Of a stretch of 64,000 bases of DNA, positions 15,663 to 23,754 are shown in pieces. The DNA lies in the NCBI RefSeq assembly GCF_900187875.1, contig NZ_FYEX01000001.1, forward strand, positions 992,001-1,056,000. Direction: 5' to 3'. Within the stretch, counting starts at the first letter, position 1. Every line of letters begins with the position of its first letter. The notes beneath the pieces were generated by a model that ran no database searches, had not been told where the DNA came from, and saw nothing but the letters and a program-made list of their open reading frames with translations. The translations under genes were made by a program, and so were the position numbers. The stretch is from Polynucleobacter victoriensis. Its GTDB lineage: Bacteria > Pseudomonadota > Gammaproteobacteria > Burkholderiales > Burkholderiaceae.

Positions 15663-16258
15663 GTAGCGGTAAGGTTAGGGTCATTGGTGGTGCTTGGCGT
15701 GGCAGAAGCATTAAGGTTGCAGATGTATTAGGGCTTCGACCAACAGCTGATCGAACGCGTGAAACTTTGTTTAATTGTTTGGGTCAGCGTGTCGATGGTT
15801 TAACTTGTTTAGATATGTTTGCGGGGACAGGTGCTCTCGGTTTTGAGTCTTTATCTAGGGGGGCCAAACTAGTTCATATGATTGAGCAATCTCCTAAAGC
15901 GCATCAATCAATTAAAGAAAATTATCAATTGTTGAGTCAAGATGGCGTGCTAGGCGAATTAAATTTGATGCGTGGTGATGCTATTCATCAAGTAGCAAAT
16001 ATGTTGGAGGAATCAGTCGATATCACCTTTATTGACCCACCGTTTTCTCAAGAAGATTTATATTTAAAAGCGCTAGCCCAGGCTGTAAGAATTAATAGAA
16101 AAACAACTGGTTCTGCTATCTACGTTGAGCATCCCAAAAATGTTGTTATTGAGCAACTTCTAAAAGAAATTTCAAAAAATGCTGATTTATGGGAAATTCG
16201 TCGTACCATACGCTCCGGGATGGCAATTGGTAGTTTATTGGCTCCAAAAGCCATATAA
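15659..16258 (+). CDS. rsmD: 16S rRNA (guanine(966)-N(2))-methyltransferase RsmD
   Basis: 199 residues, the normal length. It has the RsmD N-terminal RVIGGAWRGRSI, then LRPTADRTRETLFNCL, the SAM motif I DMFAGTGALGFESLSRGA and the catalytic motif IV DPPF (FIDPPFSQED). It methylates G966 of 16S rRNA during 30S assembly. The ATGA overlap with the preceding M16 gene suggests coupling, and coaD follows 26 nt later with its own strong ribosome binding site. The rsmD-coaD pairing is common in proteobacteria. Confidence 0.95.
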   Translation: MSSGKVRVIGGAWRGRSIKVADVLGLRPTADRTRETLFNCLGQRVDGLTCLDMFAGTGALGFESLSRGAKLVHMIEQSPKAHQSIKENYQLLSQDGVLGELNLMRGDAIHQVANMLEESVDITFIDPPFSQEDLYLKALAQAVRINRKTTGSAIYVEHPKNVVIEQLLKEISKNADLWEIRRTIRSGMAIGSLLAPKAI

Positions 16259-16284
16259 ACTGACTTAAAGCTAAGGGAGAATTT

Positions 16285-16758
16285 ATGGCAGTAGCAGTTT
16301 ATCCAGGCACATTTGATCCGTTTACACGTGGGCACGAAGATTTGGTGCGTAGGGCCTCATCAATTTTTGATGAGGTGGTTGTTGGTATTGCGGATAGTAA
16401 AAATAAAAAACCAATATTTAATTTGGAAGAGCGCCTAGAAATCGCTAAGGAAGTATTGGGTCACTACAGTAATGTTCGAGTTGAGGGTTTTAGCGGTCTT
16501 TTGAAAGACTTTGTGAGAAAAAACAATGCTCGAGTAATTGTTCGTGGTTTGCGTGCGGTTTCTGACTTTGAGTATGAGTTTCAAATGGCCGGTATGAATA
16601 GATATTTGTTGCCTGATGTTGAGACTTTGTTTTTAACTCCATCGGATCAATACCAATTTATTTCGGGAACCTTTGTTCGTGAAATTGCCCTATTGGGTGG
16701 CGATGTTAGTAAGTTTGTTTTCCCATCTGTTGAAAAATGGCTCGCAAAAAAGATTTGA
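16285..16758 (+). CDS. coaD: Phosphopantetheine adenylyltransferase
   Basis: 157 residues, typical for CoaD. The nucleotidyltransferase signature T/H-x-G-H is present (YPGTFDPFTRGHEDLVRRA), as are VRGLRAVSDFEYEFQMA and the C-terminal SDQYQFISGTFVREIA motif. It makes dephospho-CoA from 4'-phosphopantetheine and ATP, the penultimate step of coenzyme A synthesis. A good Shine-Dalgarno (AAGGGAGAA) precedes the ATG. It is followed 17 nt later by a ferredoxin gene, an arrangement common in Burkholderiales. Confidence 0.97.
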   Translation: MAVAVYPGTFDPFTRGHEDLVRRASSIFDEVVVGIADSKNKKPIFNLEERLEIAKEVLGHYSNVRVEGFSGLLKDFVRKNNARVIVRGLRAVSDFEYEFQMAGMNRYLLPDVETLFLTPSDQYQFISGTFVREIALLGGDVSKFVFPSVEKWLAKKI

Positions 16759-16775
16759 TGGGGTTTAGGTAAGTT

Positions 16776-17030
16776 ATGGCGTTAATGATTACGGATGAGT
16801 GCATCAATTGTGATGTATGTGAGCCTGAGTGCCCCAATGACGCCATTACTATGGGTTTAACAATCTACGAGATTGACCCTAATAAATGTACTGAGTGTGT
16901 TGGGCACTATGATGTGCCGCAGTGCCGTCAGGTTTGTCCAGTTGATTGCATCCCTTTACACCCAGAGCACGTTGAGACCCACGATCAGTTAATGACAAAG
17001 TATCGTGCGCTGACTGGCAAAGAAAACTAA
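16776..17030 (+). CDS. YfhL family 4Fe-4S dicluster ferredoxin
   Basis: 84 residues with two cysteine clusters: CINCDVCEPECPNDAI near the N-terminus (C-x2-C-x2-C-x3-C-P) and CTECVGHYDVPQCRQVCPVD, where the second cluster has the extended spacing typical of YfhL/Alvin-type ferredoxins. It is a cytoplasmic electron carrier; the partner is not known from the sequence. The stop TAA abuts the convergent pth stop with no spacer. The length fits the family. Confidence 0.9.
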   Translation: MALMITDECINCDVCEPECPNDAITMGLTIYEIDPNKCTECVGHYDVPQCRQVCPVDCIPLHPEHVETHDQLMTKYRALTGKEN

Positions 17031-17621
17031 TTAAGTATTGCTGTGCAATTCCATGGTGGCGTTGTTAATGTCACCAGTTGATATCTTTGGCATAACCTTT
17101 AAAAAACACGAAATAGCCCGGTCGATATCAATTTGTTCTTCAAGGCGCGGTTTTTTTAGAACATAGTCCGCAACATCTAGATTCTTAGCGCCATCCTGAC
17201 TATCTCTTGGGTGACCAATCCCAATTCTTAGGCGCCAGTAGTCATTTGTGCTGAGGTGAGCGCTGATATCTTTAAGACCATTATGACCACCTAAGCCGCC
17301 AGCCCATTTCAGTCTAGCTACGCCAGCTTTTAAATCAAGCTCATCGTGAACAACCAAAATTTCTTTAGCCACAATCTTATGAAAGCGACAAATTGCTGAG
17401 ACAGCCTGACCACTTCTATTCATGAAGGTATTAGGTTTAAGTAGGTATGTGTCGTTGCCATTGAGTTTAATTTTGGCAATTTCACCAAAAAACTTATTGT
17501 CTAATTGCCAATGGCTACCATGGGCACGAGCCAGTTCATCCACAACCCAAAAGCCAGCGTTATGACGATCTTTCTCATGTTTTGTGCCTGGGTTGCCAAG
17601 GCCAATAATTAATTTGAACAT
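17031..17621 (-). CDS. pth: Peptidyl-tRNA hydrolase
   Basis: 196 residues. It releases tRNA from prematurely ended peptidyl-tRNA. Catalytic features are visible: GLGNPGTKHEKDRHNAGF with the catalytic His, NTFMNRSGQAV with the conserved Asn, and VVHDELDLKAG with the Asp. The order rplY then pth, separated by an intrinsic terminator, is usual in Burkholderiales. The product ends directly against the ferredoxin gene on the other strand. Confidence 0.96.
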   Translation of the reverse strand: MFKLIIGLGNPGTKHEKDRHNAGFWVVDELARAHGSHWQLDNKFFGEIAKIKLNGNDTYLLKPNTFMNRSGQAVSAICRFHKIVAKEILVVHDELDLKAGVARLKWAGGLGGHNGLKDISAHLSTNDYWRLRIGIGHPRDSQDGAKNLDVADYVLKKPRLEEQIDIDRAISCFLKVMPKISTGDINNATMELHSNT

Positions 17622-17652
17622 AGCGTTACTTTAGACTAATTTCACTTCGAAA

Positions 17653-17678
17653 AAAAACCCGCGCATGCGCGGGTTTTT
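17653..17678 (-). terminator. Intrinsic terminator after rplY
   Basis: Inverted repeat AAAAACCCGCGC / GCGCGGGTTTTT centred on AT, with T runs on both sides. It lies 16 nt after the rplY stop and 31 nt before the pth start, so it should limit read-through from rplY into pth. Confidence 0.88.
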
Positions 17679-17694
17679 TATGAGCCAAGAAGAA

Positions 17695-18324
17695 TTATTT
17701 CTTTTCTTCTTTAGCTGCCTCAGGTGCCGCAGCAGCTGGAGCTTCAGTTGTTTCCGCTTTAACTGTTGGAACGCGAGCATTAACAACCACTGGGTTTTCA
17801 TGTTCAAGATGAGGAACAAGTGAAAGACCTTTTGGTAGGGCAACATCTTTAACGTGGATAGCGTGACCCACTTCGATTTTGCTCAAGTCAACTTGAATGA
17901 ATTCTGGCAAGTCTGCTGGTAAGCAGCTTACTTCGATTTCAGTAGCAATATGACTGATTAATGCGCCACCCAATTTAACGGCTGGTGCGATTTCAGCATT
18001 AACAAAGTGCAAAGGCACTTTAACGTGAATCTTTTGTTTAGCATCTACGCGTTGGAAGTCGATATGCAAAACCAATGGTTTGAAAGGGTGCATTTGATAG
18101 TCGCGCAAAAGAGCTTTTTGGCTCTTGCCAGCAACTTCGATATCCAAGATTGATGAGTGAAATGCTTCTTTACGCAAAGCGTGAAAAAGTGCATTGTGAT
18201 CTAGCTCTACAGCTTGAGGGGCTTCATTACCACCATAAATAATGCCAGGTGTTTTACCGGCATTGCGCAGGCGGCGGCTCGCACCCGTTCCCTGTACGCT
18301 ACGTTCGTAAGCGACAACTTTCAT
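17695..18324 (-). CDS. rplY: 50S ribosomal protein L25 (general stress protein Ctc type)
   Basis: 209 residues, the long CTC form: an L25 domain (about 1-90, GTGASRRLRNAGKTPGIIYGG and HIDFQRVDAKQKI) followed by the TL5 C-terminal domain and a low-complexity Ala/Glu/Lys tail (APAAAAPEAAKEEKK). It binds 5S rRNA in the large subunit. A GGAG site lies before the ATG. It is downstream of prs on the same strand, with a hairpin in the 99-bp gap. Confidence 0.95.
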   Translation of the reverse strand: MKVVAYERSVQGTGASRRLRNAGKTPGIIYGGNEAPQAVELDHNALFHALRKEAFHSSILDIEVAGKSQKALLRDYQMHPFKPLVLHIDFQRVDAKQKIHVKVPLHFVNAEIAPAVKLGGALISHIATEIEVSCLPADLPEFIQVDLSKIEVGHAIHVKDVALPKGLSLVPHLEHENPVVVNARVPTVKAETTEAPAAAAPEAAKEEKK

Positions 18325-18349
18325 GTGAACTCCAAATAGTTAAAAATTA

Positions 18350-18385
18350 AGGGCTTTTCTGTTCGCGACCAAACAGGAAAGCCCT
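18350..18385 (-). terminator. Hairpin between prs and rplY (terminator or attenuator)
   Basis: Arms AGGGCTTT(T) and (G)AAAGCCCT, extended by CTGTT/AACAG, surround a short loop; on the minus strand the stem is followed by TTAATTTTTA. It could end most prs transcripts or act as a leader structure for rplY. The T tract is interrupted, so efficiency is uncertain. Confidence 0.6.
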
Positions 18386-18423
18386 CTATTCTAGCTCAAA
18401 AAGCTTGTTTTTAAGCGATTAAA

Positions 18424-19380
18424 TTAAGAATCAGCAAATAGTGACATCACAGAATCACCTGTGCTGATGCGAGAGAGTGTCTCTGCAAGCAATGGTGCTG
18501 TGGATAATACTCTGATTTTATTGAGTTTTTTGGCATCATCATTCAAAGGGATGGTGTCCGTAACAACAACTTCATCGAGTTGAGACTCTGCAATTCGGCC
18601 TACAGCGCCACCTGATAAAACAGGGTGTGTACAGTAGGCTACAACACTCTTTGCGCCACGCTCTTTAAGAACTTGAGCGGCTTTACATAACGTGCCCCCT
18701 GTATCGATCATGTCATCCATGATTACACAGTGACGGCCGTCTACCTCGCCAATCACATGCATAACTTCGGAAACGTTTGCCTTAGGGCGGCGTTTATCAA
18801 TAATGGCCAAATCACAGCCTAATTGTTTTGCTAGGGCTCTAGCGCGGACAACACCACCAACGTCTGGCGAGACCACTAACAAATCAGGCCCTTTTTTGCT
18901 TTGCAAGTCGCTCAGCAAAATGGGTGAAGCATAAATATTGTCTACTGGGATATCAAAGAATCCTTGGATCTGGTCGGCGTGGAGATCCATTGTTAGCACG
19001 CGATCAACCCCGGCAACTTGTTGCAACATATTAGCAACAAGGCGCGCAGAAATAGCCACGCGTGCAGATCTGGGCCTTCTATCTTGACGGGCGTAACCGA
19101 AGTAAGGAATCACTGCGGTAATTCTTCCGGCAGATGCTCGTTTTAGCGCATCAACCATAATCATTAACTCCATCAAGTTATCGTTTGCTGGTGCACAGGT
19201 GGATTGAAGAACCACAACATGCTTTCCGCGAACGTTCTCTTGAATTTCTACCTGAATTTCCCCATCTGAGAATCTACCTACTTCGGCTTTGCCTAAAGGT
19301 AGTTGTAGGTGGTCGGCGACGGCTTTAGCTAAAGCAGGGTTAGCGTTGCCTGTAAAAACCATCATGGTCTCATGTTGCAT
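18424..19380 (-). CDS. prs: Ribose-phosphate pyrophosphokinase
   Basis: About 318 residues. It makes PRPP from ribose 5-phosphate and ATP. Motifs: FSDGEIQVEIQENVRGKHV, the ATP-binding RQDRRPRSAR region, the metal-binding MDLHADQIQGFFDIPVDN, and the PRPP-binding VIMDDMIDTGGTL. The frame stays open to 19470, but that would run into the tRNA-Gln gene, so it is rejected. I choose the ATG at 19380 because AGAGG lies 4 nt upstream; ATGs at 19395 and 19365 are alternatives. It probably shares a transcript with the upstream tRNA. Confidence 0.95.
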   Translation of the reverse strand: MQHETMMVFTGNANPALAKAVADHLQLPLGKAEVGRFSDGEIQVEIQENVRGKHVVVLQSTCAPANDNLMELMIMVDALKRASAGRITAVIPYFGYARQDRRPRSARVAISARLVANMLQQVAGVDRVLTMDLHADQIQGFFDIPVDNIYASPILLSDLQSKKGPDLLVVSPDVGGVVRARALAKQLGCDLAIIDKRRPKANVSEVMHVIGEVDGRHCVIMDDMIDTGGTLCKAAQVLKERGAKSVVAYCTHPVLSGGAVGRIAESQLDEVVVTDTIPLNDDAKKLNKIRVLSTAPLLAETLSRISTGDSVMSLFADS

Positions 19381-19438
19381 GGGGCCTCTTGTCATATTTG
19401 GTATTTTTGATTGAGTAGTTAGATTATGCGACAAGTGT

Positions 19439-19515
19439 TGGCAGGGGAAGAAGGATTCGAACCTTCGCATGCCGGAATCAAAATCCGGTGCCTTAACCAG
19501 CTTGGCGACTCCCCT
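19439..19515 (-). tRNA. tRNA-Gln (anticodon UUG)
   Basis: A 77-nt cloverleaf including an encoded CCA. Acceptor arms AGGGGAG and TTCCCCT pair (last pair G-U), the anticodon stem CCGGA/TCCGG encloses the loop TTTTGAT with anticodon TTG, and the T-arm is GAAGG-TTCGAAT-CCTTC. The discriminator is G. It lies between ispE and prs, the usual Burkholderiales position. No other tRNA was found in the window. Confidence 0.97.
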
Positions 19516-19528
19516 CTCGCATCTACTC

Positions 19529-20389
19529 CTATGAACTTGGATTGTATGACGGATGGCGATGAAGCCCTCTTACTACAAACCCGATCCATTGATTAGGTAA
19601 TTGATTTAGCAAAATTTTAGCTAAGTTTGGCTCAAGTGCTGTAAAAACGCTGCTACCTGATCCAGACATCCTTGGGCTCGATAACGGAGCCTTTTGGTGA
19701 AGCCAATCTAATGCTGCTGCAACTTCCTGATACTTTTGAACCACCACCTTTTCGCAATCATTGCTGCCGAATTGGTCAAAATTTGCTGATTCAATAAAGT
19801 CTGACATTGTAACGGCTGGGTGATTTCTCGTCAAATCAGGGCTTTTAAAGATATCAACAGTTGGGATGTGAACCTTGGGATAAATGACTAATAGAGTTGT
19901 TTCTGGTAACTCAATTGGGTGGAGTATTTCGCCAATTCCTTCAGCAAACGCGTTCTGACCCAGTAAGAAAAATGGAACATCGGCACCTAATCGAACACCC
20001 AAATTCATCAGTTCTTGGCGAGTTAACCCTGTATTCCATAACTCATTCAACCCCCAAAGTACTGTGGCCGCATCTGATGAGCCGCCCCCAAGGCCTGCTC
20101 CCATAGGGATATTCTTTTCTAGATGAATGTTGCAGCCCAATGGGGTTTGGGAGGTTTCTTTTAGTAATTTAGCTGCACGTATGACTAGGTCGTCATCTGG
20201 CTTCACATTAGAAGGGCCATTGGTTCTGACAATGGCACCATCCAATCTGCAATCGATAGTAACGTGGTCTTCTAGGTCAATAAGCTGGAAAACAGTTTGA
20301 AGAAGGTGATAACCATCAGGCCTTTGGCCGGTGATGTGTAAAAAGCGATTAACTTTTGCAGGCGCTTTTAATTGAAGTGGCTTAGTCAT
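19529..20389 (-). CDS. ispE: 4-diphosphocytidyl-2-C-methyl-D-erythritol kinase
   Basis: About 286 residues. This GHMP-family kinase phosphorylates CDP-methylerythritol in the MEP isoprenoid pathway. It begins LKAPAKVNRFLHITGQRPDGYH, and the GHMP ATP-binding motif PMGAGLGGGSSDAATVL and the C-terminal SPRMSGSGSSVF are intact. ATG at 20389 is preferred over 20401. It overlaps the end of the TPR-LolB gene by 8 nt; the lolB-ispE-tRNA-prs order is conserved in betaproteobacteria. Confidence 0.96.
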   Translation of the reverse strand: MTKPLQLKAPAKVNRFLHITGQRPDGYHLLQTVFQLIDLEDHVTIDCRLDGAIVRTNGPSNVKPDDDLVIRAAKLLKETSQTPLGCNIHLEKNIPMGAGLGGGSSDAATVLWGLNELWNTGLTRQELMNLGVRLGADVPFFLLGQNAFAEGIGEILHPIELPETTLLVIYPKVHIPTVDIFKSPDLTRNHPAVTMSDFIESANFDQFGSNDCEKVVVQKYQEVAAALDWLHQKAPLSSPRMSGSGSSVFTALEPNLAKILLNQLPNQWIGFVVRGLHRHPSYNPSS

Positions 20390-21836
20390 CAATAGGTTCA
20401 AAAATTAATTTAATTTCAATGACGCCTGAAGAGGAGTTACGCTTTAATTCCATTCTCTCGAGTTGATTTTTTGCGGTCCACTTAAATGCCATCAGCCAGC
20501 CATCTTGAATCATTTTGCTAGTACGAAATTGTTCATCACGCTCAATGCTTGCTGGGGCGCCAGTTCTGGCTTCCCCGCTTAACCATTTAGATAGCCCTCT
20601 AGCGGGCAGTGGCAAGCCTAAGTAGCCTTGAACCAAAGAGTCTGCATCATGAGCTTCAAACACTTTATCGCCATCTTCAAGTTTTGCACCAGAGGGGTTG
20701 ATGGTGATTTTTGCCATAGCGCCACCGATAGGATTTCGAATATCCAAAATATCAATTTGTGCTTCACTGGTTAAAGTAAAAGACCCGCTACCGCCATTAT
20801 TAGAGTCTTTACCTTGTACTTTGACTGAGAATCGACCATCCCAAATTTTTTCTTTTGAGTTATTGCTTGGTGTTCGATCAGGCCACAAACGAGAGAGAGT
20901 TTCTTTAAGAGTTTTGTTATTGGCATCTAAGCTTTCAGCTTTGCGCCATGCATTGTCTGCTCCAGATTTATCACCTGTAGACCATAACGCTTCACCTAAA
21001 TGGGCGCCAATCTCTGCCTCCGGTTTGGTAATAAAGGCTTGTTGTAGTTGTTTAATGGCAAGCGTTTTGTTACCCAAGCGATAGTTAGCCCAAGCCAAGC
21101 TATCAAGAATGTACATGTCGTTTGTATCAGCTTGATAAGCTTTAGTCAGAAGACTCACAGCTTCATTTAGCTTGATGCCTCTATCGGCGTACGAATAACC
21201 TAAAGCATTCAGAGCATTTTTATTATTGGGATTTTTTGCAATAATTTTTCGCAAAGTTGTTTCCATGGCGTCATATTGCTTAGTTTTTTCTGCGCCAAGT
21301 GCAAATGTATAAAGAATATCGATGTCTTGAATTTGAGAAATCGATATTGATAGTATTTGATAAAAAGCCAGTAAGCTCGCCTCTTCATCTTGAGCTCTAG
21401 CTAACAAGGGCTTCCACGAATTAATTAGCTTTTCTTTGCTGGCTAGATTTTTCTGGGTTTTTAATAAATCTTGAGCCGGTTTGATGCTTTCTGCCCAGCG
21501 TTGATTGAGCATGAATAGCGTAATCAAAATTTCTTTTGCTTCTTTGGGGTTGGTTTGATCCCAAAGTTTGGCTGCATCCAGCGCTAATTCAGGGGCATTG
21601 GCAGCAATTGCAATTTCCATGGCTCGTTGAGCCAGCTTGCCATCAGATGAATTCCTAGCCATGCTCATGTAGGTTTGGTAGGCAATACCTGCTTCACCCC
21701 GTTGGAGACTGATCTCAGAGGCTAAAACTTGAAATACTTGTTCTGCAGTCAAGCCTTCGTTTGCAGCGTATGAGGCGTTATGAGCGCCACCAATTATTAA
21801 TATTGCGCAAAGCCAAATAGTGAGTTTTCTAGTCAT
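20382..21836 (-). CDS. Fusion of a TPR-repeat protein and outer-membrane lipoprotein insertase LolB
   Basis: About 484 residues. The N-terminus is a type I signal peptide (cleavage near SYA, about residue 26). Residues of about 30-315 are TPR-like repeats (for example NPNNKNALNALGYSYADRG and TNDMYILDSLAWANYRLGN). From about residue 330 a LolB domain follows (WDGRFSVKVQG, GSGSFTLTS, GLPLPARGLSKWLSG, RMELKR). LolB is normally a separate lipoprotein that inserts lipoproteins into the outer membrane; here no lipobox Cys precedes it, so it would be soluble or held by the TPR part. A TAGAAT box sits 6 nt before the ATG at 21836; a GTG at 21842 is also in frame. It overlaps ispE. Confidence 0.85.
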   Translation of the reverse strand: MTRKLTIWLCAILIIGGAHNASYAANEGLTAEQVFQVLASEISLQRGEAGIAYQTYMSMARNSSDGKLAQRAMEIAIAANAPELALDAAKLWDQTNPKEAKEILITLFMLNQRWAESIKPAQDLLKTQKNLASKEKLINSWKPLLARAQDEEASLLAFYQILSISISQIQDIDILYTFALGAEKTKQYDAMETTLRKIIAKNPNNKNALNALGYSYADRGIKLNEAVSLLTKAYQADTNDMYILDSLAWANYRLGNKTLAIKQLQQAFITKPEAEIGAHLGEALWSTGDKSGADNAWRKAESLDANNKTLKETLSRLWPDRTPSNNSKEKIWDGRFSVKVQGKDSNNGGSGSFTLTSEAQIDILDIRNPIGGAMAKITINPSGAKLEDGDKVFEAHDADSLVQGYLGLPLPARGLSKWLSGEARTGAPASIERDEQFRTSKMIQDGWLMAFKWTAKNQLERMELKRNSSSGVIEIKLIFEPIDD

Positions 21837-21842
21837 AAGCAC

Positions 21843-21865
21843 ATTCTAATCTCAGAGCCTACAAT
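21843..21865. promoter_or_regulatory. Divergent -10 boxes of TPR-lolB (minus) and mutM (plus)
   Basis: TAGAAT on the minus strand (21848-21843) ends 6 nt before the ATG at 21836. TACAAT on the plus strand (21860-21865) ends 6 nt before the mutM ATG at 21872. Neither start has a Shine-Dalgarno. The 35-bp intergenic region thus appears to carry two leaderless promoters. No clear -35 boxes are visible. Confidence 0.45.
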
Positions 21866-21871
21866 TGGTAT

Positions 21872-22708
21872 ATGCCAGAACTGCCAGAAGTTGAAGTTAC
21901 CAAACAGGGTATTGAGCCTTATATTCAAGGACAAAAAGTTACAGACGTCAAAATTTACGATGGACGGCTGAGATGGCCTGTACCCAAAAATTTGGCAAAA
22001 ATATTAATAGGGCAAAAAGTTCATCAAATTAAGAGACGTGGTAAGTATCTTTTATTCAGGATGGATGATGGACATTTAATCATTCACTTGGGTATGACTG
22101 GCGTTTTAAGAGTGATGACATCCAAAGATGAATTGAAAAAACACGATCGTGTGGAAATTGCTTTTGGTAAAAAATTATTGCGTCTACATGACCCCAGAAA
22201 GTTTGGAGCAGTTTTGTGGTCTCCTGATGAAGATGGTGAGATAGAAAAACACCCATTGATTGCTAAATTAGGAGTTGAACCATTCTCTGACGAATTTAGT
22301 GGTGATCGGGCTGGTCATTTGTTATATGAGCATGCCAAGGGGCGCCAGATTGCAATTAAGCAGTGGCTATTGTCTGGCCAAGCAGTGGTGGGCGTTGGAA
22401 ATATTTATTGTTCTGAGAGCTTGTTTATGGCAGGTATTCATCCAGAGATGCCTGCGGGCAAGCTGACCTTGCCCCGTGCGAAAAAATTAGCTGAATCAGT
22501 CAAAGACACTTTATCAAGGGCAATTAAGGCTGGAGGTAGCAGCCTAAAAGATTTTGTTGATAGTCACGGTGACCCAGGCCATTTTATGTTGCAGACTAAA
22601 GCCTATGACAGGGCTGGATTGCCATGTGTTCAGTGCAATACACCCATTAAGCAAATCACGCAAGGACAAAGATCTACATATTTTTGTTCTAAATGCCAAA
22701 AGAAATAA
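21872..22708 (+). CDS. mutM: Formamidopyrimidine-DNA glycosylase (Fpg/MutM)
   Basis: 278 residues. It removes 8-oxoguanine and formamidopyrimidines from DNA. The mature N-terminus PELPEVEV with catalytic Pro and Glu is present, as are the H2TH region (GVGNIYCSESLFMAGIHP) and the C-terminal zinc finger (C-x2-C in CVQCN, then CSKC). It is followed by mutY with a TAATG stop/start overlap, so the two enzymes of the 8-oxoG repair system are translationally coupled. Confidence 0.97.
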   Translation: MPELPEVEVTKQGIEPYIQGQKVTDVKIYDGRLRWPVPKNLAKILIGQKVHQIKRRGKYLLFRMDDGHLIIHLGMTGVLRVMTSKDELKKHDRVEIAFGKKLLRLHDPRKFGAVLWSPDEDGEIEKHPLIAKLGVEPFSDEFSGDRAGHLLYEHAKGRQIAIKQWLLSGQAVVGVGNIYCSESLFMAGIHPEMPAGKLTLPRAKKLAESVKDTLSRAIKAGGSSLKDFVDSHGDPGHFMLQTKAYDRAGLPCVQCNTPIKQITQGQRSTYFCSKCQKK

Positions 22709-23754
22709 TGAAGTTTATTGAGATTAAAAATTTCACTGAGGATTTAATTTCTTGGCAGCGAGCTCAGGGTAGACATCATCTACCATGGCAAGTCAACCGA
22801 ACAGCTTATCGAGTTTGGTTGTCTGAAATTATGTTGCAACAAACACAAGTATCAACGGTGGTTGATAGGTATCAATCATTTTTAAAACGCTTTCCCAATA
22901 TCCAGGTCTTAGCAGGATCATCGGTTGACGATGTTTTAGCTGAATGGAGCGGTATGGGCTATTACACAAGAGCCAGAAATCTACATAAGTGTGCCCAAGT
23001 TGTAGTTAATGAATATGACGGTAATTTTCCAAACGATCCTTTGCTGTTAGAGCGTTTACCTGGGATAGGTAAATCAACAGCAGCAGCCATTGCTGTTTTT
23101 TCATATGGGGTTCGGGCTGCAATATTGGATGGCAACGTCAAAAGAGTGTTAGCTAGGATATGGGGCGTGGGCGATGACTTGAGCAAAAGTGCTGCAGTTA
23201 AATCTTTGTGGGCACATGCGGAACAATTATTGCCAAATAAATCCGCTGACTTGGTTTCTTATACCCAGGGGTTAATGGATTTTGGTGCAACACATTGCAC
23301 ACAGTACCAACCTGTTTGTATGCGCCTGGATAAAAAAGAATGCCTATTTAAAAATCGTTGCCAAGCTAACTTAAGTAACAAAGTTAATCAAATACCGCTT
23401 AAGGTAAAAAAAATAAATGTCCAGCAAATTGAGATGGATTGGTGGATTTATATTTATAGAGGTAAGGTCTTTTTGGAGAAGCGCCCTGAGAATGGAATAT
23501 GGGCAAGTTTGTGGAGTTTCCCTGAGCAAAATATTTTTAATAAAAATGATGCTGAAAAATTAAATTCTGTGAAACATGTATTAACGCATCGCCACTTAAA
23601 AATTCATCCCTACAAAATTTTGTTATCAAGCCAACCCAAAAAAATTAAAGTTGATCAAGCTTGGGTGCCTTTAGGTGATGCGCTAAAACTTGGTTTGCCT
23701 AAGCCAGTTAGTGCGTTTTTGAAGAGCCAAGATCTAGCTCACGATGACGCTTGA
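22708..23754 (+). CDS. mutY: A/G-specific adenine glycosylase MutY
   Basis: About 348 residues. It removes adenine mispaired with 8-oxoguanine. The helix-hairpin-helix and catalytic Asp are seen (LPGIGKSTAAAIAVF then AAILDGNVKRVL), and the catalytic Glu region is WLSEIMLQQTQV. The Fe-S loop is C-x6-C-x7-C-x5-C (CTQYQPVC, then MRLDKKE, then CLFKNRC) instead of the usual C-x6-C-x2-C-x5-C. The C-terminal MutT-like domain (KRPENGIWASLWSFPEQ, HVLTHRHLKIH) is present. The ATG at 22708 overlaps the mutM stop. The 3' end overlaps rapZ by 47 nt on the other strand. Confidence 0.95.
   Translation: MKFIEIKNFTEDLISWQRAQGRHHLPWQVNRTAYRVWLSEIMLQQTQVSTVVDRYQSFLKRFPNIQVLAGSSVDDVLAEWSGMGYYTRARNLHKCAQVVVNEYDGNFPNDPLLLERLPGIGKSTAAAIAVFSYGVRAAILDGNVKRVLARIWGVGDDLSKSAAVKSLWAHAEQLLPNKSADLVSYTQGLMDFGATHCTQYQPVCMRLDKKECLFKNRCQANLSNKVNQIPLKVKKINVQQIEMDWWIYIYRGKVFLEKRPENGIWASLWSFPEQNIFNKNDAEKLNSVKHVLTHRHLKIHPYKILLSSQPKKIKVDQAWVPLGDALKLGLPKPVSAFLKSQDLAHDDA

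Noticed and set aside
19381..19470. Longer prs frame starting at 19470
   Set aside because: It would begin inside the tRNA-Gln gene. ATG 19380 has AGAGG upstream and gives the normal length.
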